This document shows, piece after piece, positions 50,613-62,400 of a stretch of 64,000 nt of DNA. Every line of letters starts with the position of its first letter. Within the stretch, counting starts at the first letter, position 1. The position numbers and the translations under genes were made by a program. Source of the DNA: Endocalyx cinctus. Its lineage: Eukaryota > Ascomycota > Sordariomycetes > Amphisphaeriales > Apiosporaceae. The stretch is taken from the NCBI GenBank assembly GCA_001600455.1, contig BCKC01000006.1, positions 310,001 through 374,000 on the forward strand. The letters run 5' to 3'. The notes under the pieces were generated by a model, which had not been told where the DNA came from, did no database searches, and saw only the letters and a program-made list of their open reading frames with translations.

Positions 50613-50812
50613 NNNNNNNNNNNNNNNNNNNNNNNNNNNNNNNNNNNNNNNNNNNNNNNNNNNNNNNNNNNNNNNNNNNNNNNNNNNNNNNNNNNNNNNN
50701 NNNNNNNNNNNNNNNNNNNNNNNNNNNNNNNNNNNNNNNNNNNNNNNNNNNNNNNNNNNNNNNNNNNNNNNNNNNNNNNNNNNNNNNNNNNNNNNNNNNN
50801 NNNNNNNNNNNN
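50613..50812. other. assembly gap, 200 N
   Basis: Exactly 200 undefined bases, with an A-rich homopolymer directly on the right and another A run a short way to the left. Open frames crossing it are artefacts. Confidence 0.99.
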
Positions 50813-51179
50813 AAAGAAAAAAAAAAAAAAACTCCCCATATATTTTCTTCTGCTTTTTTTTTTCCCATTTTAAAAACCAAAACGCTCTCCGTACGTCATA
50901 GTCGTCGTGTTCCATCCCGTTCGTACATAGAAAAGACCAAGCAAAAAAGGTCGAAAAGAAAATAATAAAAGTGAATATAAACCATAACTTGCAAGACTTT
51001 GGAGAAAGAAAGAAAAAAAATCATAGAATCATAGATCTTCTCTCTTTTCTTTCTCCCTTCATTTCCCATGCAACGTTGACCAACATTTTTTTTTTTTTTC
51101 ATATCGCAAAACATCACGTCACTCCACTCACATGACTTTCCTCCTCTTTTCCCTCTCCTCCCCTTCCCCCTCCCCTCTT

Positions 51180-51752
51180 TCAACCCGACCCGTTCGCGAT
51201 CCTCACCGCCTCCTCCTCCGCCTCCTTATCGATCTCCTCGACCTCGTCTTTGGTAAAGACGTCCGTAAACTTGACCCACGGCCCGTGAACCAGGCCCGTG
51301 CCGGCCCCGACCAATAACCCCAACCCGGTCGTCGGGATCGCCACGAGCCCGGTCACCAAGGACCCGATCGTCAAGCCCAACCCGCTCGCGACGCCGACGC
51401 CGATCCCGGCGCCGGCGGCCCCGCCCTGCACCCAGCCTTGCTCGAGCCGCTTCGCCGTCTTGAGCAGGCGCGTCGCTTTCCGGTCGAGGTCGCGCGCCTG
51501 GTGCTTGAGGTCCTCGGCCCGCGAGGGGTCCGACGAGGCGATCTTCTCGGCTTCGGCGTGTAACCGGACGGACTCTTCTTGGAATCGGCGCGATTCCGTC
51601 ACGCGCTTGGAGATTTCTTCGAGGAGCTTTTCCTTGGACGTGGGTTTGGGTTTGGATGATTTGTCCTCGGTAGAGGCTGAGGTGGAGGAGGGGGCGGGGG
51701 CGGTAGTGGTGGTGGTGGTGGTGGTGCTTGTTTTGGATGGGTTGCCCGCCAT
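51180..51752 (-). CDS. coiled-coil and glycine-zipper hypothetical protein (190 aa)
   Basis: Single intact exon from ATG (51752) to TGA (51180-51182). Residues 1-40 are a Thr/Ser/Pro-rich disordered leader with a Thr tract. Residues 41-105 are charged and heptad-like (KEKLLEEISKRVTESRRFQEE onward), a likely coiled coil. Residues 108-157 are Gly/Ala/Val/Leu-rich with GxxxG-type spacing (GGAAGAGIGVGVASGLG, GLGLLVGAGTGLVHGPW), resembling a glycine-zipper or paired membrane-inserting hairpin. The C-terminal tail 158-190 is acidic. I recognise the general type as a conserved fungal hypothetical protein, not a named one. A membrane-associated oligomer is the simplest reading, by inference. GC is far above the flanks and codon choice resembles the phosphatase gene. 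Confidence 0.85.
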   Translation of the reverse strand: MAGNPSKTSTTTTTTTTAPAPSSTSASTEDKSSKPKPTSKEKLLEEISKRVTESRRFQEESVRLHAEAEKIASSDPSRAEDLKHQARDLDRKATRLLKTAKRLEQGWVQGGAAGAGIGVGVASGLGLTIGSLVTGLVAIPTTGLGLLVGAGTGLVHGPWVKFTDVFTKDEVEEIDKEAEEEAVRIANGSG

Positions 51753-54015
51753 TGGATGCCGGTGGATTTGGGTAGGTAGGTTTGGTAAAAAAGAAAACGG
51801 TAGGTTTTGTGGATTTCTTTGTGTGGAAAACTAACTTTTTTGAGGCTGATTTAAAATTTTATGTGTGATACTACTATGATTACTTTTTATTTTTATTTTA
51901 TCAATATAGTTTCTTTAGTTCTTGCGTGAATCCTCATCACTCGTCTCATCTCAATTGGGTAGGTTCCTTTTTAGGAAGTCATCGTGGGTAATGTTGGGGA
52001 ATTTGATGGAGTTTTTTTTGTGGCTTGACTATTTAACGATGAGGGGGGAGCATGTTTTGAAGCCTCACGTTATTTCATTCCTCAACCCATAAAATCAAGT
52101 TTTCACATTTTATACTAACATTTGCCTGTGACTAAAGTGGCGTAAAATCCATTGCGCTGTACTGGTGCATGTTTTACCCTCCCGTAAGCGACAGGAAGAT
52201 AATTAATCGGCCATTTGATGATAATGATGATGATGATGATAATGATGATGATAATGATAATGATCCGAGGGAAAATCCCCAACTTGTGTGACTTATATGA
52301 CGTCGTTTACTATCGCATCGGTATAGCGCGTACTATATGCTACTTACCGAGTACTCACACTACTTACACCTAAGCGATTCTAAGGCAATTTATTCGCCTA
52401 TCTATCTCGATTCAAACTGTTAAGGAATCGCCACTTGAACCATGAATCGAAACACGTGCTTACATCGTTAATAATCAATACGAAAAGAAAGAAAAAAGAT
52501 TACTACGTTGTACTTAATATTTTATTCTATTTTATTTTAATCATTTTTCTTTTTCTTAATATTATAACACTACGTTAGACAATGACGCAACTCTATTTAT
52601 TATATTACACAGCACTTTAGTAAATACGATACCGAAAGGTACACAGTAGAACTCGGCTCGTGGGGACAGTGACCGAGCGCCCTTCTAGTAGGAAACAAAA
52701 AAAAAAAAAAAAAAAAAAAAACTTATTACGTACTTATGTAATTTCATCTTGAAACCCGTCTAATGAAATAACTCCATGTTGGGTAGCCATGAGATAAATC
52801 AATGCGTATTGATTTTATTTTATTTTATTTTATTTATTTATTTGCAAGTATTTATTTTCTTTCTCTTTTTTCTTTCTTTGTGGGCCATCTCCGCAAAACG
52901 CCATAACGGAAGCCCATTCCGGTGAATATAACGTTTACCGGTCTACCTCGAATGAGCATGGTGGTCCCTTGGTTATTGGTTATCCTGGTTCGGATCCTGT
53001 TACTGTCGAGCCGAGATCCAATTATGTACCCTCTAGTGTAAGGTGATGATATTCTTTCGCTCGTATAGTTTCTACCACACGTACATAGTGTACGTGTATG
53101 TATATTATGTATCTTCAACTTCATACTCTGTAGCATAGCAGTTCATTTGTACACAGACAGTTTAACTAGATAGTGTAATTCTAATCAATGCCGTGTTCCT
53201 CTTCCTCTTCCTGTTCCTATTATTACGCAGCACCGTTATTCTTCCTTCCTGTTTTTGTCGGTTTTAAATAGTATACTAGTATACGTAAAACTAGCCCCGG
53301 CGAATTGCAAGTTTTATGCGTCTTACCTACAAGTACACATGATTTGGTGAAAAAGTCGGTCATTTCCATTTCCATTTCCATACCAATTTTACTGTGAGGC
53401 ACGAAGTGGGAAGACACTGTCAGACAAGGATGACAAAGGAAAACTTTCTCCCCGAATTACCCCGGCCACCGAAGGCTAGTTTTTTTCGTCGTTAATCCAT
53501 GCTTCCTCTCGCCCGTACCAACAAATCGGGTCCTTCATAATAATAATAACACCATACATATAACACCGTCGTTAAGGCTCAATTTCCCCTTTGGAATGAT
53601 CGCCTTACACGACCTAAAGCATTCCGTCACGTGATAATTTAATGTCCCAGGGGTTTGGAATACGCCGAAGTATGGCCATTTTTCTTAAAATACCAGGCAC
53701 ACACACGTCCTCCCTTTCTCCGAGTTTGGGATATCTCGGAGTAGCTGAGCATTTTGGTTTCCACCGATACTATAGTTACGCTTTGTTATCAACAGAGCCC
53801 AAAAGAAAGAAGAAAAAAAGTTGGCTGACAGGTAGGAAGGAAGGAAAAGACCGTGCATGCAGATAACAGGATCCATCGACGAAAGGCTACGTACAAGTAA
53901 GTATACAAACAAGTATTAATTTACAATAGCAGCGGATAGCGCAGTATACTCTAAATTTCGAATTGCCGGTTCAGTACGGTCAATTGTCGACATTCCGGCA
54001 AACCGCCGCTAGGGC
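51753..54015. other. AT-rich spacer
   Basis: No supportable gene. It includes a GAT-type trinucleotide array (52217-52264), poly-A (52697-52721) and an ATTTT array near 52815-52850. The 94-codon minus-strand frame at 52852-53136 shows no motif. Confidence 0.5.
52217..52264. repeat. (GAT)n / (AAT)n trinucleotide array
   Basis: GATGATAATGATGATGATGA-type units run for about 48 bases, in perfect triplet register. Confidence 0.85.
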
Positions 54016-54219
54016 TCACCGTGGTGGGCCCGACGCGATGTTCTGACGTAAAACCGCTTGAGGGTCGGGGAGGGCTTCCGGTAACATGGGTTTATTCAAG
54101 GCTTCAAGGGGGGTTTGTTCGTTGCCTTGTTGGTAATCGACTAACTTACAGTACAACTTACATAGTACACAAACCCCAACCCCTATCAAACCCACGGATA
54201 TAGGTCCAGCATGTATCAT
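54016..54219 (-). CDS. candidate small membrane protein or exon (67 aa)
   Basis: Minus-strand frame from an ATG (reverse complement of 54217-54219) to TGA. The N-terminal part, HAGPISVGLIGVGVCVLC, is hydrophobic enough for one membrane helix and is followed by a polar, Pro/Leu-rich tail. The stop overlaps a GGTGAGC that would serve as a splice donor, so this may be an exon of a longer gene. The frame is GC-richer than its surroundings. No homologue recognised; chance is a real alternative. Confidence 0.25.
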   Translation of the reverse strand: MIHAGPISVGLIGVGVCVLCKLYCKLVDYQQGNEQTPLEALNKPMLPEALPDPQAVLRQNIASGPPR

Positions 54220-54243
54220 TGACTGGCGTACGCGGGATGCCAA

Positions 54244-57200
54244 GTTTTTTTTTTGTAAGGACTTCGGAGGATAAAATATATTTTCATCTTAAAAAAATAA
54301 TGAATAAAATAAAATAATACAACAATTAAATTATTTATAAAAAAAAAAGATAAAATAAATAAATAAAATAGAATAGAATAGAATAAATAAAACTGAATAA
54401 AAAAGAAACCCTTGCTGAATTAATTTATTATCCTAACCACATTCATAAATAATCGTGATCGCCTTGGGCTACCCGTATTCGTAGAATTAAAATGTTCTGG
54501 AACAATGATCCTTCTCATGCAGTTATACTGCCAATACATTCATAATACTTATTCATCACTGAGGCTGTTCTCTTATTCAGTCAGTACATAGTATCATAAC
54601 AAACCTCGAGAACGATATTGTAGTAGAGTGATCATCTGAAGTTCATGATATTTTGTTTTTCGTCTTATCTAGTTGAACATGTTCGACTCGATCGTTTTCG
54701 TGTTTTCTTTTTAGGAAGTTGATATGCACATGACGAGATATGAAACAAGTTTCTTTTCGTTCTGAAGCACAATGTTGTATTCAAAAGCCTCATAAGGTAA
54801 CTGTTTCGAGATGTACATGCACTGTAACTTTGACAGACAGCATGTCGGTAGTGTAACCGATCCGCTAAAACTATCAAACAGGGGGGGAGATTGGGTTGTT
54901 CTCGATTCTCCCTTTTACATATTACATGAGTACTAGATTTATTCCAGAATTGATCATCCTTTACGGATTACGGAGTACGTGCCTCATTATTACTTAAGGC
55001 ACCTATCTACTGTGTTCTCCTCATCCAACGTTTTATTATTTTACCTTTTAAGGCGATGCCGGGGGCGGTAGGGGGGGGGCATCCGTCCGTGCTCTGGCTG
55101 GTAATGTCAATCTTTTTAATGTACTTGCAATCGTGGTGTGTAGCATATTCAATGCCATGGCCTGTCTAATCTAAAAATAAAAAAAAACTCATCACTTCCT
55201 AACAAATGTCGGGTGATGCGAGCGTTGTATCCTTTTTAGCGTTACCCACAGACGCTTGCACTATTTTATGTACGAAGGTCTTTCTTCATTCAGCTCCTTT
55301 CACCGCTCTCGCCTTACTCAATTACGGAACTGATAAGACTTTTTCTACCCTACGGATAAAGTCGCCCGTTCCGACAAAGTATTACATATAGGGAGGAAAC
55401 AGGCAGGATGAGGGGGTCAATCGGTCGTAAAGAGGTCGCATGAAGGACGTGCAGAGCAATAAATACACTACATACCAACAAATAGGTCTTACATCGTGTA
55501 GGACCTTGGTACGAAGTAAATCAAGGAGGAAAATGCTTCAAAGCGTGGAATGCTATCTATCTGTCCAGTCAATGCACTCGCTCAGCCTCCGAAGATGGTA
55601 ATCACTACGCAGTAATTATTATATGCGTATACATATTCAAACCTCGTACTCAGTCAATGGCGAGCGGGCGAAGCAGTTTATACCAGTAGTTATGCTCGTG
55701 ATCGGTCAAAGTGTAGAAAGGCCCCGGTTTAATGGCCGACAGTCACAGTACCCCGAATCGTGGTATATTCGATACTTCAAGATCGATCGAACTTGGAACA
55801 CGCGGGTTAGGTAATGAAGTAGTTATTCGCTGACCAAAAAAAAAAAAAAAAAGGAGATAATTCCATACCCAAGCTGATGGGTTGATACTGCTGAACACGG
55901 ACTAAGTAGTGTCCATCCGAATCGCACCCACATTACGAAGTATTCCGCAGTGGGCAGCGGTATGTCAGAATCACACGCCAACGAGGTAGGTGAACGTGCG
56001 TGTGTGGGGGATAGTGGACTCTGTGTCAGTACGTTCACTGGGGGATCGCCTATCAGGTTATCAGCGTCTCCATCCAAACACATACCACGCTACGCACTGT
56101 TGGGTTTAGAACGTAGAAGAAACAAGATAAAATATATAAAATATATATATATAAAATATATATATAAAATATTAAAATAATATCATTCTTTTTTCATTTA
56201 CCGGTAAGTTTAGTGAATGATAAGGACTAATATTACACTCATTATAATAACTTCAAACTCTTATAGAATCAATTATACCTATATGGAGTCTCACCTATTA
56301 AGTACTCGTGTAGTTGATGGGCTTACTAAGAAGATCGAGATGAGAACCAATTATATGAGGAGTAATGATACTAAGTTAAGTAAGCATAGGCTATATTCGA
56401 GCTATATTCCTCGTCTGTGGGCAGATAATTAATTGCCTTGGTATATCAATATCAGTCAAAGTCGCATTACATAATTAGAGATGTAAAACGAGAGCCAGGC
56501 GAACGCATAAGAAGCTAGCCTAGTAAGTGACGTGACACGCAGAGGCTTAAGAGAGAGGGAAAAGAAGCAAAAAAAAGATGGGGTCGATTCCGCACCTGCG
56601 CCCGCGAGACCCCCATCTGTCGTCTCATCACGTTATATTTATCCTTCCTCGTGACTTTTTTTTTTTTTTTTTTTTTTCCCCTTTTTGATGGTGCTCTTGT
56701 CTCTTTTTCCCCTCTCGACGATACGTGTTTTGGACGATACACTAGTTAGAATAAGTAAGTTTGTGGGCCGACTTTCTCGTTTTCTTTACATAGCATACAC
56801 TAAGAAATAATGTGCCCCCTTTTTTTTTTTTTTTTTTTTTAATTTTCACTCACCGATGAGGAGTAAAAGGGAGGGGGGAAATGGAATTGGCATCGTCCCA
56901 CGGGAGCGGAAACCTTGTTTATTGGTCCCCTGATAGCGGGAGAAGCTCCTGAATGACCAGGTTTCTCTTCAACGGTGTGGAAGCTTCTTTTCAATTACCC
57001 CCACACACACCTCCACGTTGTTGAGGTTACGTTTACGTTTTATGATGGATACTTTGATAACACGATAACGATACGTTTCTAAAGCGGTGGTGTGATGTAT
57101 ACCAGATGTGTGAGTTGATCTATCTGTGAAGTCAAAATAAAAGGCTTTGTAGGATAGACCCCCTTCCACGCGTCCTCCTGAACATCCCCAAGGCTAGTAA

Positions 57201-60200
57201 AGAGCTAAAGGCTTTTTTTCAAAATACTTTAAATTACTATCTAGGTTGGTTATACGATGCTCGGTGAATCATTAGAGTAAGGAATGACCTATGTAGATAA
57301 TTGTATACGAGTAAAATATCAAATCTTAAAACACAACAACTAAGGGCGAGTCTTCGAGCGGCATGAAGCGAAACTTTTTAAAGATTTCATTAACGGTGCG
57401 AGAAAGACTATGCCGGTAGGAAAGGTGGTCTGCCCACCTAACCATTCTATTCATCTCCTCCCTTGTCCCCAACACCCCGTTTGTCATAATTCCTCCTCCC
57501 CACCGGAGGGCTGTTTATCCCGAGAGTACAATCCGCGCTCTTGGAGCCTCCGCCGAGATATTTATCGGGGGGCTGGTATTGTTACTAATATAACCGAACC
57601 TGCTAAGCAAGCCTCGAGAATTGGTAATTTCTTTGCCGGTCCCGGATCTTAGACTGGTGTCGGGTCCACTTATTGGACCTCAATTCTCTATTCCGGGCCC
57701 CTGGAGGCGAATCTACGGGTTCCTATGTCAACATATACTGAATACACGATAACATCTTATATACTTACATATTCTAGTTATCAGCTATCGGTTTTTTTCC
57801 CCCTATATACCTTGTAGTTCACATTCTCTCTCCTAGAAATGTTTTATCTCTTAGTAGGGAAACGGGAAAGCCACTTCGGAAGCTCTTATACATGACTAAT
57901 GAAGCCCCCGTTTACGGCATGAAATGGACTGCACCCGAAGGCGCACACCCGAAAATCGGCCCGGCTTCCCAATAAGGGGTTTTCTACTCTACTAAATTCT
58001 ATTCTCAATCTAGTATCGATAGTACTTGAGTCGGGTTTGCGGTTCACTGACCTATATTCATCTAGGTGTATTCTCTTTCCAGCGCGTCTAGCAGAAGCTG
58101 TATGGACGTAGTGGCAGTAAGATTGGGGACGCGTACTTGGTACCCGGCGTGTTCTTTTTTTTTTTTTTTTTTTGATGATCACTTATTACCATAATTATCA
58201 ATATTATACTTCAAAATTATTCACGATGACGGCTACATTGGAATGGATCTTGGTCTTTTCGACGAGAAGACATCAGAGAGCAAGAGAAACTAAGGAAGAT
58301 GTATTAATAGGACCGTCAAATGATAAAGTGAGGATCTGCCACGAAACAAGAATGTGTTAAAATGAGGTAGAAGATAGTATCTAGCAATGGAAATTTTTTC
58401 TCGGAAATTTCAGAGGAACTGCACAGAAATCAAGTTTAAAGAGGCATCGAAGGTCCAGCGACGGTCACGATGTCATCAAACCTCATCACAGCACAACACA
58501 ACTCTTCAAAATTCACGCCATCCAAATCCTCGGAGCTTCTATCCAACAGGCCTGATTATCCTAGCCTCATCACCATATAAACAACCACCACCAGAATCCT
58601 TAAAATGCCCTGCTCCAACACGATATCGAAGCCTCTGGTAAGTTGGAGCACAGCCCCTAACCCCCCCGCCCTTTTTTTTTTTTTTTTTAATTTCCCCATA
58701 GTTCACTACACTTGAGGGTTTATCGTGTTTTTTAGGGGATGGTATACGGATGATCAGTGATACATATCACACATCTCTGCCGTCGGCTTATGCAAGATCA
58801 CGATTTCTAGCATCTTCAGAGAGCGTATGGCTGGCAAGCTGCCCCGTAGTCTCGCTACTTTCCACATGGTACGAGTGAACTATGAATAAGCTCATGAAGA
58901 TATCGTCTCTGATCGATGGTCGGCCTACATCCTGACTCTTAAAACCCACGATAGTTTAAGCAGTTCTGAGAACGTACGGCAGTACATGAGTCCTTGGCGT
59001 TCTTCATCCCCTCCCCAAATTACGTATGCCATTATCATCGTCGAGCATTGGGCTATCGTTAGTTTCGAGACGTTGCCGATATGTAAACATTGTTCAAAGC
59101 TTTACGTATATTTGTCTAGTCTTGTTACACATGAACTAAGTAGCAAGCGGCTCAAAACTGTCGGAGAAGAACTTCCTATCCTAAAAATATCATGAGAGTA
59201 GGTGTATAACCCGTTTTAATTACTAGCAAACATGACGTCCATCGATGGCGTAAAATTACCGTGGTAGAAGTATCTCCTTCCTCACTCCCCCTTTTTAGAG
59301 TTCCACTGCATAAGTAGTGATGCGAGGGGTTTGCCTACAGAAGTCTATAGAGGATAGAGGTAGTAAACCCCACCCAGTCATGTCGCTTTCCGCGTTTATC
59401 AGATCATCATCATTATTGTCATTATTTTTTTTTGTTTCGAGCTGCCCGCTGATATATTTTCTAGCGGTCAATCGCGGTGTGCAATGTTGAAGCCGGAATG
59501 TCACGGAATGATTCAGCGGGGCAAGAAAGATTTTCTACGAGTAGACCCGGTATTTGAAGTACGGTATCCCACACCGCAGAGACATATCCCACGTAACAAT
59601 TTTTTTATTTTTTTTATTTAAACGTTTTCAAAAGCGGTGAAGCCGTTTTGTCTCAGTGGGAAACAAAAAAAGGGGGTTGGTCTCCGCTCCCATCTCTTTG
59701 GAAACTGGAAACATACGATGGTTTTTACCGGGGAAAGTGGAGGAGGCGGAGAAAAGGGAAGAATAAACAGAGAATGTCTTTCAATATGAAAGACAATCCT
59801 GATATGTTCCCGGCTGTCTGGGTTTGCCAAGACAATAGGGGTGGTATGCGTTTTAGTGTGGTGTACCTCTCCTTTTGGGAAGATAATTTACACGTGTCAA
59901 ATGTGATTCTTTTTTTTGACGTTTTTCTTTCACTTCTCTCCTTACATGTCCCAAACTTACCGAACCTTTGTCCGTAGGGAGGAAGAGGAAGAGAAAGAGA
60001 ATTGCATTGCGTACGTATTTCCATTTCAGGGCAGTAGTCCTCAAGCTTGGCGGACGAGGGGCACGTTTTTAGTACACCGTTGTCCGTTCCGGTTTGTCGC
60101 CTCACCATCCGGTTGGTTTCAATGAAATTTTCTTCTGAACGACGCGACTCCCTTGGATCCGGGCTGTCGGGGGTAGTATATGTGACACCGAGGTTCAAAA

Positions 60201-62400
60201 AATTGTCTTATTAGTTCCCGAACGTTCGGGAAAGAGGGGTATTGGATTTACGTACGGGAGTAAAATGTTTGATTAGGTTATATACATCGCATCACAATCG
60301 CAACCTTTCGGCACGCGAGAGCCGAATTATAGCGAAGACAGCCTCCCTTGCTTTGACGAGCCGACGGATCGAAATGAGAGGAGGGAAAAAGGCGAAATTG
60401 GACAATCTCTTTTATCAGAGGAGAGAATAGTAATAGAGGTATGGAGAAAGTAGGGACTCAAGTGACTCTTTTCTCCAGGGTGAAGCCTTGGCGATGGATA
60501 GATAGTTTGATCGTCCAACCAAAAAAGAAAATGCCCCAGAATAGCATTAAGACATATTTCCGGATTAGGACGGATTGATCCTTTGCCGTACGCCCCTACC
60601 TCAGTGCGCAAAATATTATCTCTATTTTGGATATAAAAAAATTAGAAAAATAAAATGCATCATCTTGGCAGCGACGGTACGGGCTCAAGTACCCCCCAAA
60701 TTAGAGCCAAACCCCGGAAAAGACTTCTATCCCGTCCTCACCGATTCCTCTCGCTACCTGCAGCCGAGAGAAAAGAACAATTTCAGGCCCCATTCCGATC
60801 CGGTTTATGTCCTCGGCACTCCTCCACGGAAAATTGGCACTTGCACTCGATTAAGAATTTACGATTGGTGGTAGAGATTTGATCTAGATATATATCGCAG
60901 GAGATGAGAACTCGGAAAAATAAGTGCCTGTAGTACTGTGTATGCACTGAAAATCCCGGTGTACATATCGACAGACGGGCCAAATCCAGCTTCGTACACC
61001 TATCTGGTTTTGGTTAAAGTATCTAGGATCTTGATATATGTACATGCATGGAATTATTTTTTTTCCATGAATAAATAACCCGCCAAAAAAAAAAAAAAAA
61101 AAAAAAAAACTCGATGCGACGGAGATCAGTTCTCTATAATTAACCCATATGCATAGAAAAAAAGAAGTGACTCACCCTCGTCCCCATGATCGCCCAGCTG
61201 TCAGTGACTGGGTATTCGTATGCAGTTTCAATATGTCGATCCTTGTAGATTATAGCAAGTAATCGGAGGGCCCTCCGGAGCTGCGGAGTATCTAAAGGCG
61301 AAAGACTCACAGCTGAAAATCAATAAGAGCATGGGGGGTTCATAATAATTATTAATGTTTTTTCTTCTTTACCAAAGGAGAATTAAACAATAAAAAAAAT
61401 AAAATAATAACTTGGTAAAATAAATTAATTTTTATTTTATTTTATCTCTTTTTATTTTCTCTATATCAATATCCCTGAAACCAAACTGGATACTTAACTC
61501 ATATACGTAAACATAGAAATTGTCAAACTTCAGGTTTGGAGCATCACAATGATTCATGCGTGGTATATCCAATAAGGGAGAATATGCGACGTTGTGATGA
61601 GCTTGTGACTGATTACTTGTACTATAGAAGAAAACGATAGAAATCACGATTGGCTGGAAAGGTGATTTGGGTATACCCAGCCGCTAAGCGCTGACGAGGT
61701 GTGATTGGCGGTTGGCGCTTAGCTTACGGGTAAAGACGATAATAATAGTCCGGGGAGGCCCAACCAGATAGTGCATATAAGTAATTTGCTTTGTGATGAC
61801 TTGTGACTCTTTCTGTGGCGAAGCGCTTTTCGTGTTTCCATGGCTACGTGTAAATATTGACGTCGTGACTGGTGCTTACCGCCCGGAGGCCAACGAGTGA
61901 ACACTCTTATCATCTCGTGTTAGATCGTTATTGGAGTATTCTACACTCATTACCCCTTAACTGCCTACCCAGAAAACTGCTGCGTGACCTACATAGTCAA
62001 CATGCTACATACGAGAAGTAAGCTGCAGATTATCAGAAATAAGTTGTGAACCACTTGGAAGTATCTTCAAAAGTTTCGGATTGAAACAGGTGCGAAATAT
62101 GAGAAAGGGGTAGTAAAATGATAATTTGTCTGGCTAATGGTGACGTGGTGTCACGTTACGAATCTGATCGAAAGCTTTCTCATAACAACATTTCCTCCGT
62201 ACTGTCTGCGACTTCTCCTTTGATGACCCCTGAGGGATATTTCGCTTGTCTAGAATAATGAAAGCAACTTGAAATCCTACAGAGCCATCTCCATACAACT
62301 AATTCACTTTCGACATGTTAAAAAACTTTCCTGTAAAGAAATGAAAAAAGGGGGGTCAAGATTTGTTTAGGTCCAATCCATAGATCAAAAAAATGGTATT
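54244..62400. other. 8 kb gene-free spacer
   Basis: No supportable gene. It has (TAAAA)n arrays (about 54297-54400 and 61385-61445), an AT-rich run near 56130-56170, poly-T near 56657-56677 and 56820-56840, poly-A near 61085-61108, and one TACGGAGTA (54969-54977). Two patches, 57410-57650 and 60655-60880, have GC-balanced, partly open frames but no recognisable motif. Confidence 0.5.

Larger units (their letters stand above)
42097..51179. other. 9 kb gene-free spacer with simple repeats
   Basis: No supportable gene. It contains CA runs (43389-43408 and near 46201-46216), an AT run (43923-43944), two TACTCCGTA copies (43811-43819, 45355-45363), a degenerate hexamer array (45081-45148), a long poly-T block (47102-47247), poly-C (49210-49228) and a 200-N gap. 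Most open frames are Phe/Lys/Leu-rich products of homopolymers. Confidence 0.5.

Noticed and set aside
59725..60198. 157-codon minus-strand open frame
   Set aside because: No motif is visible, its composition follows local base content, and competing frames are open on the other strand.
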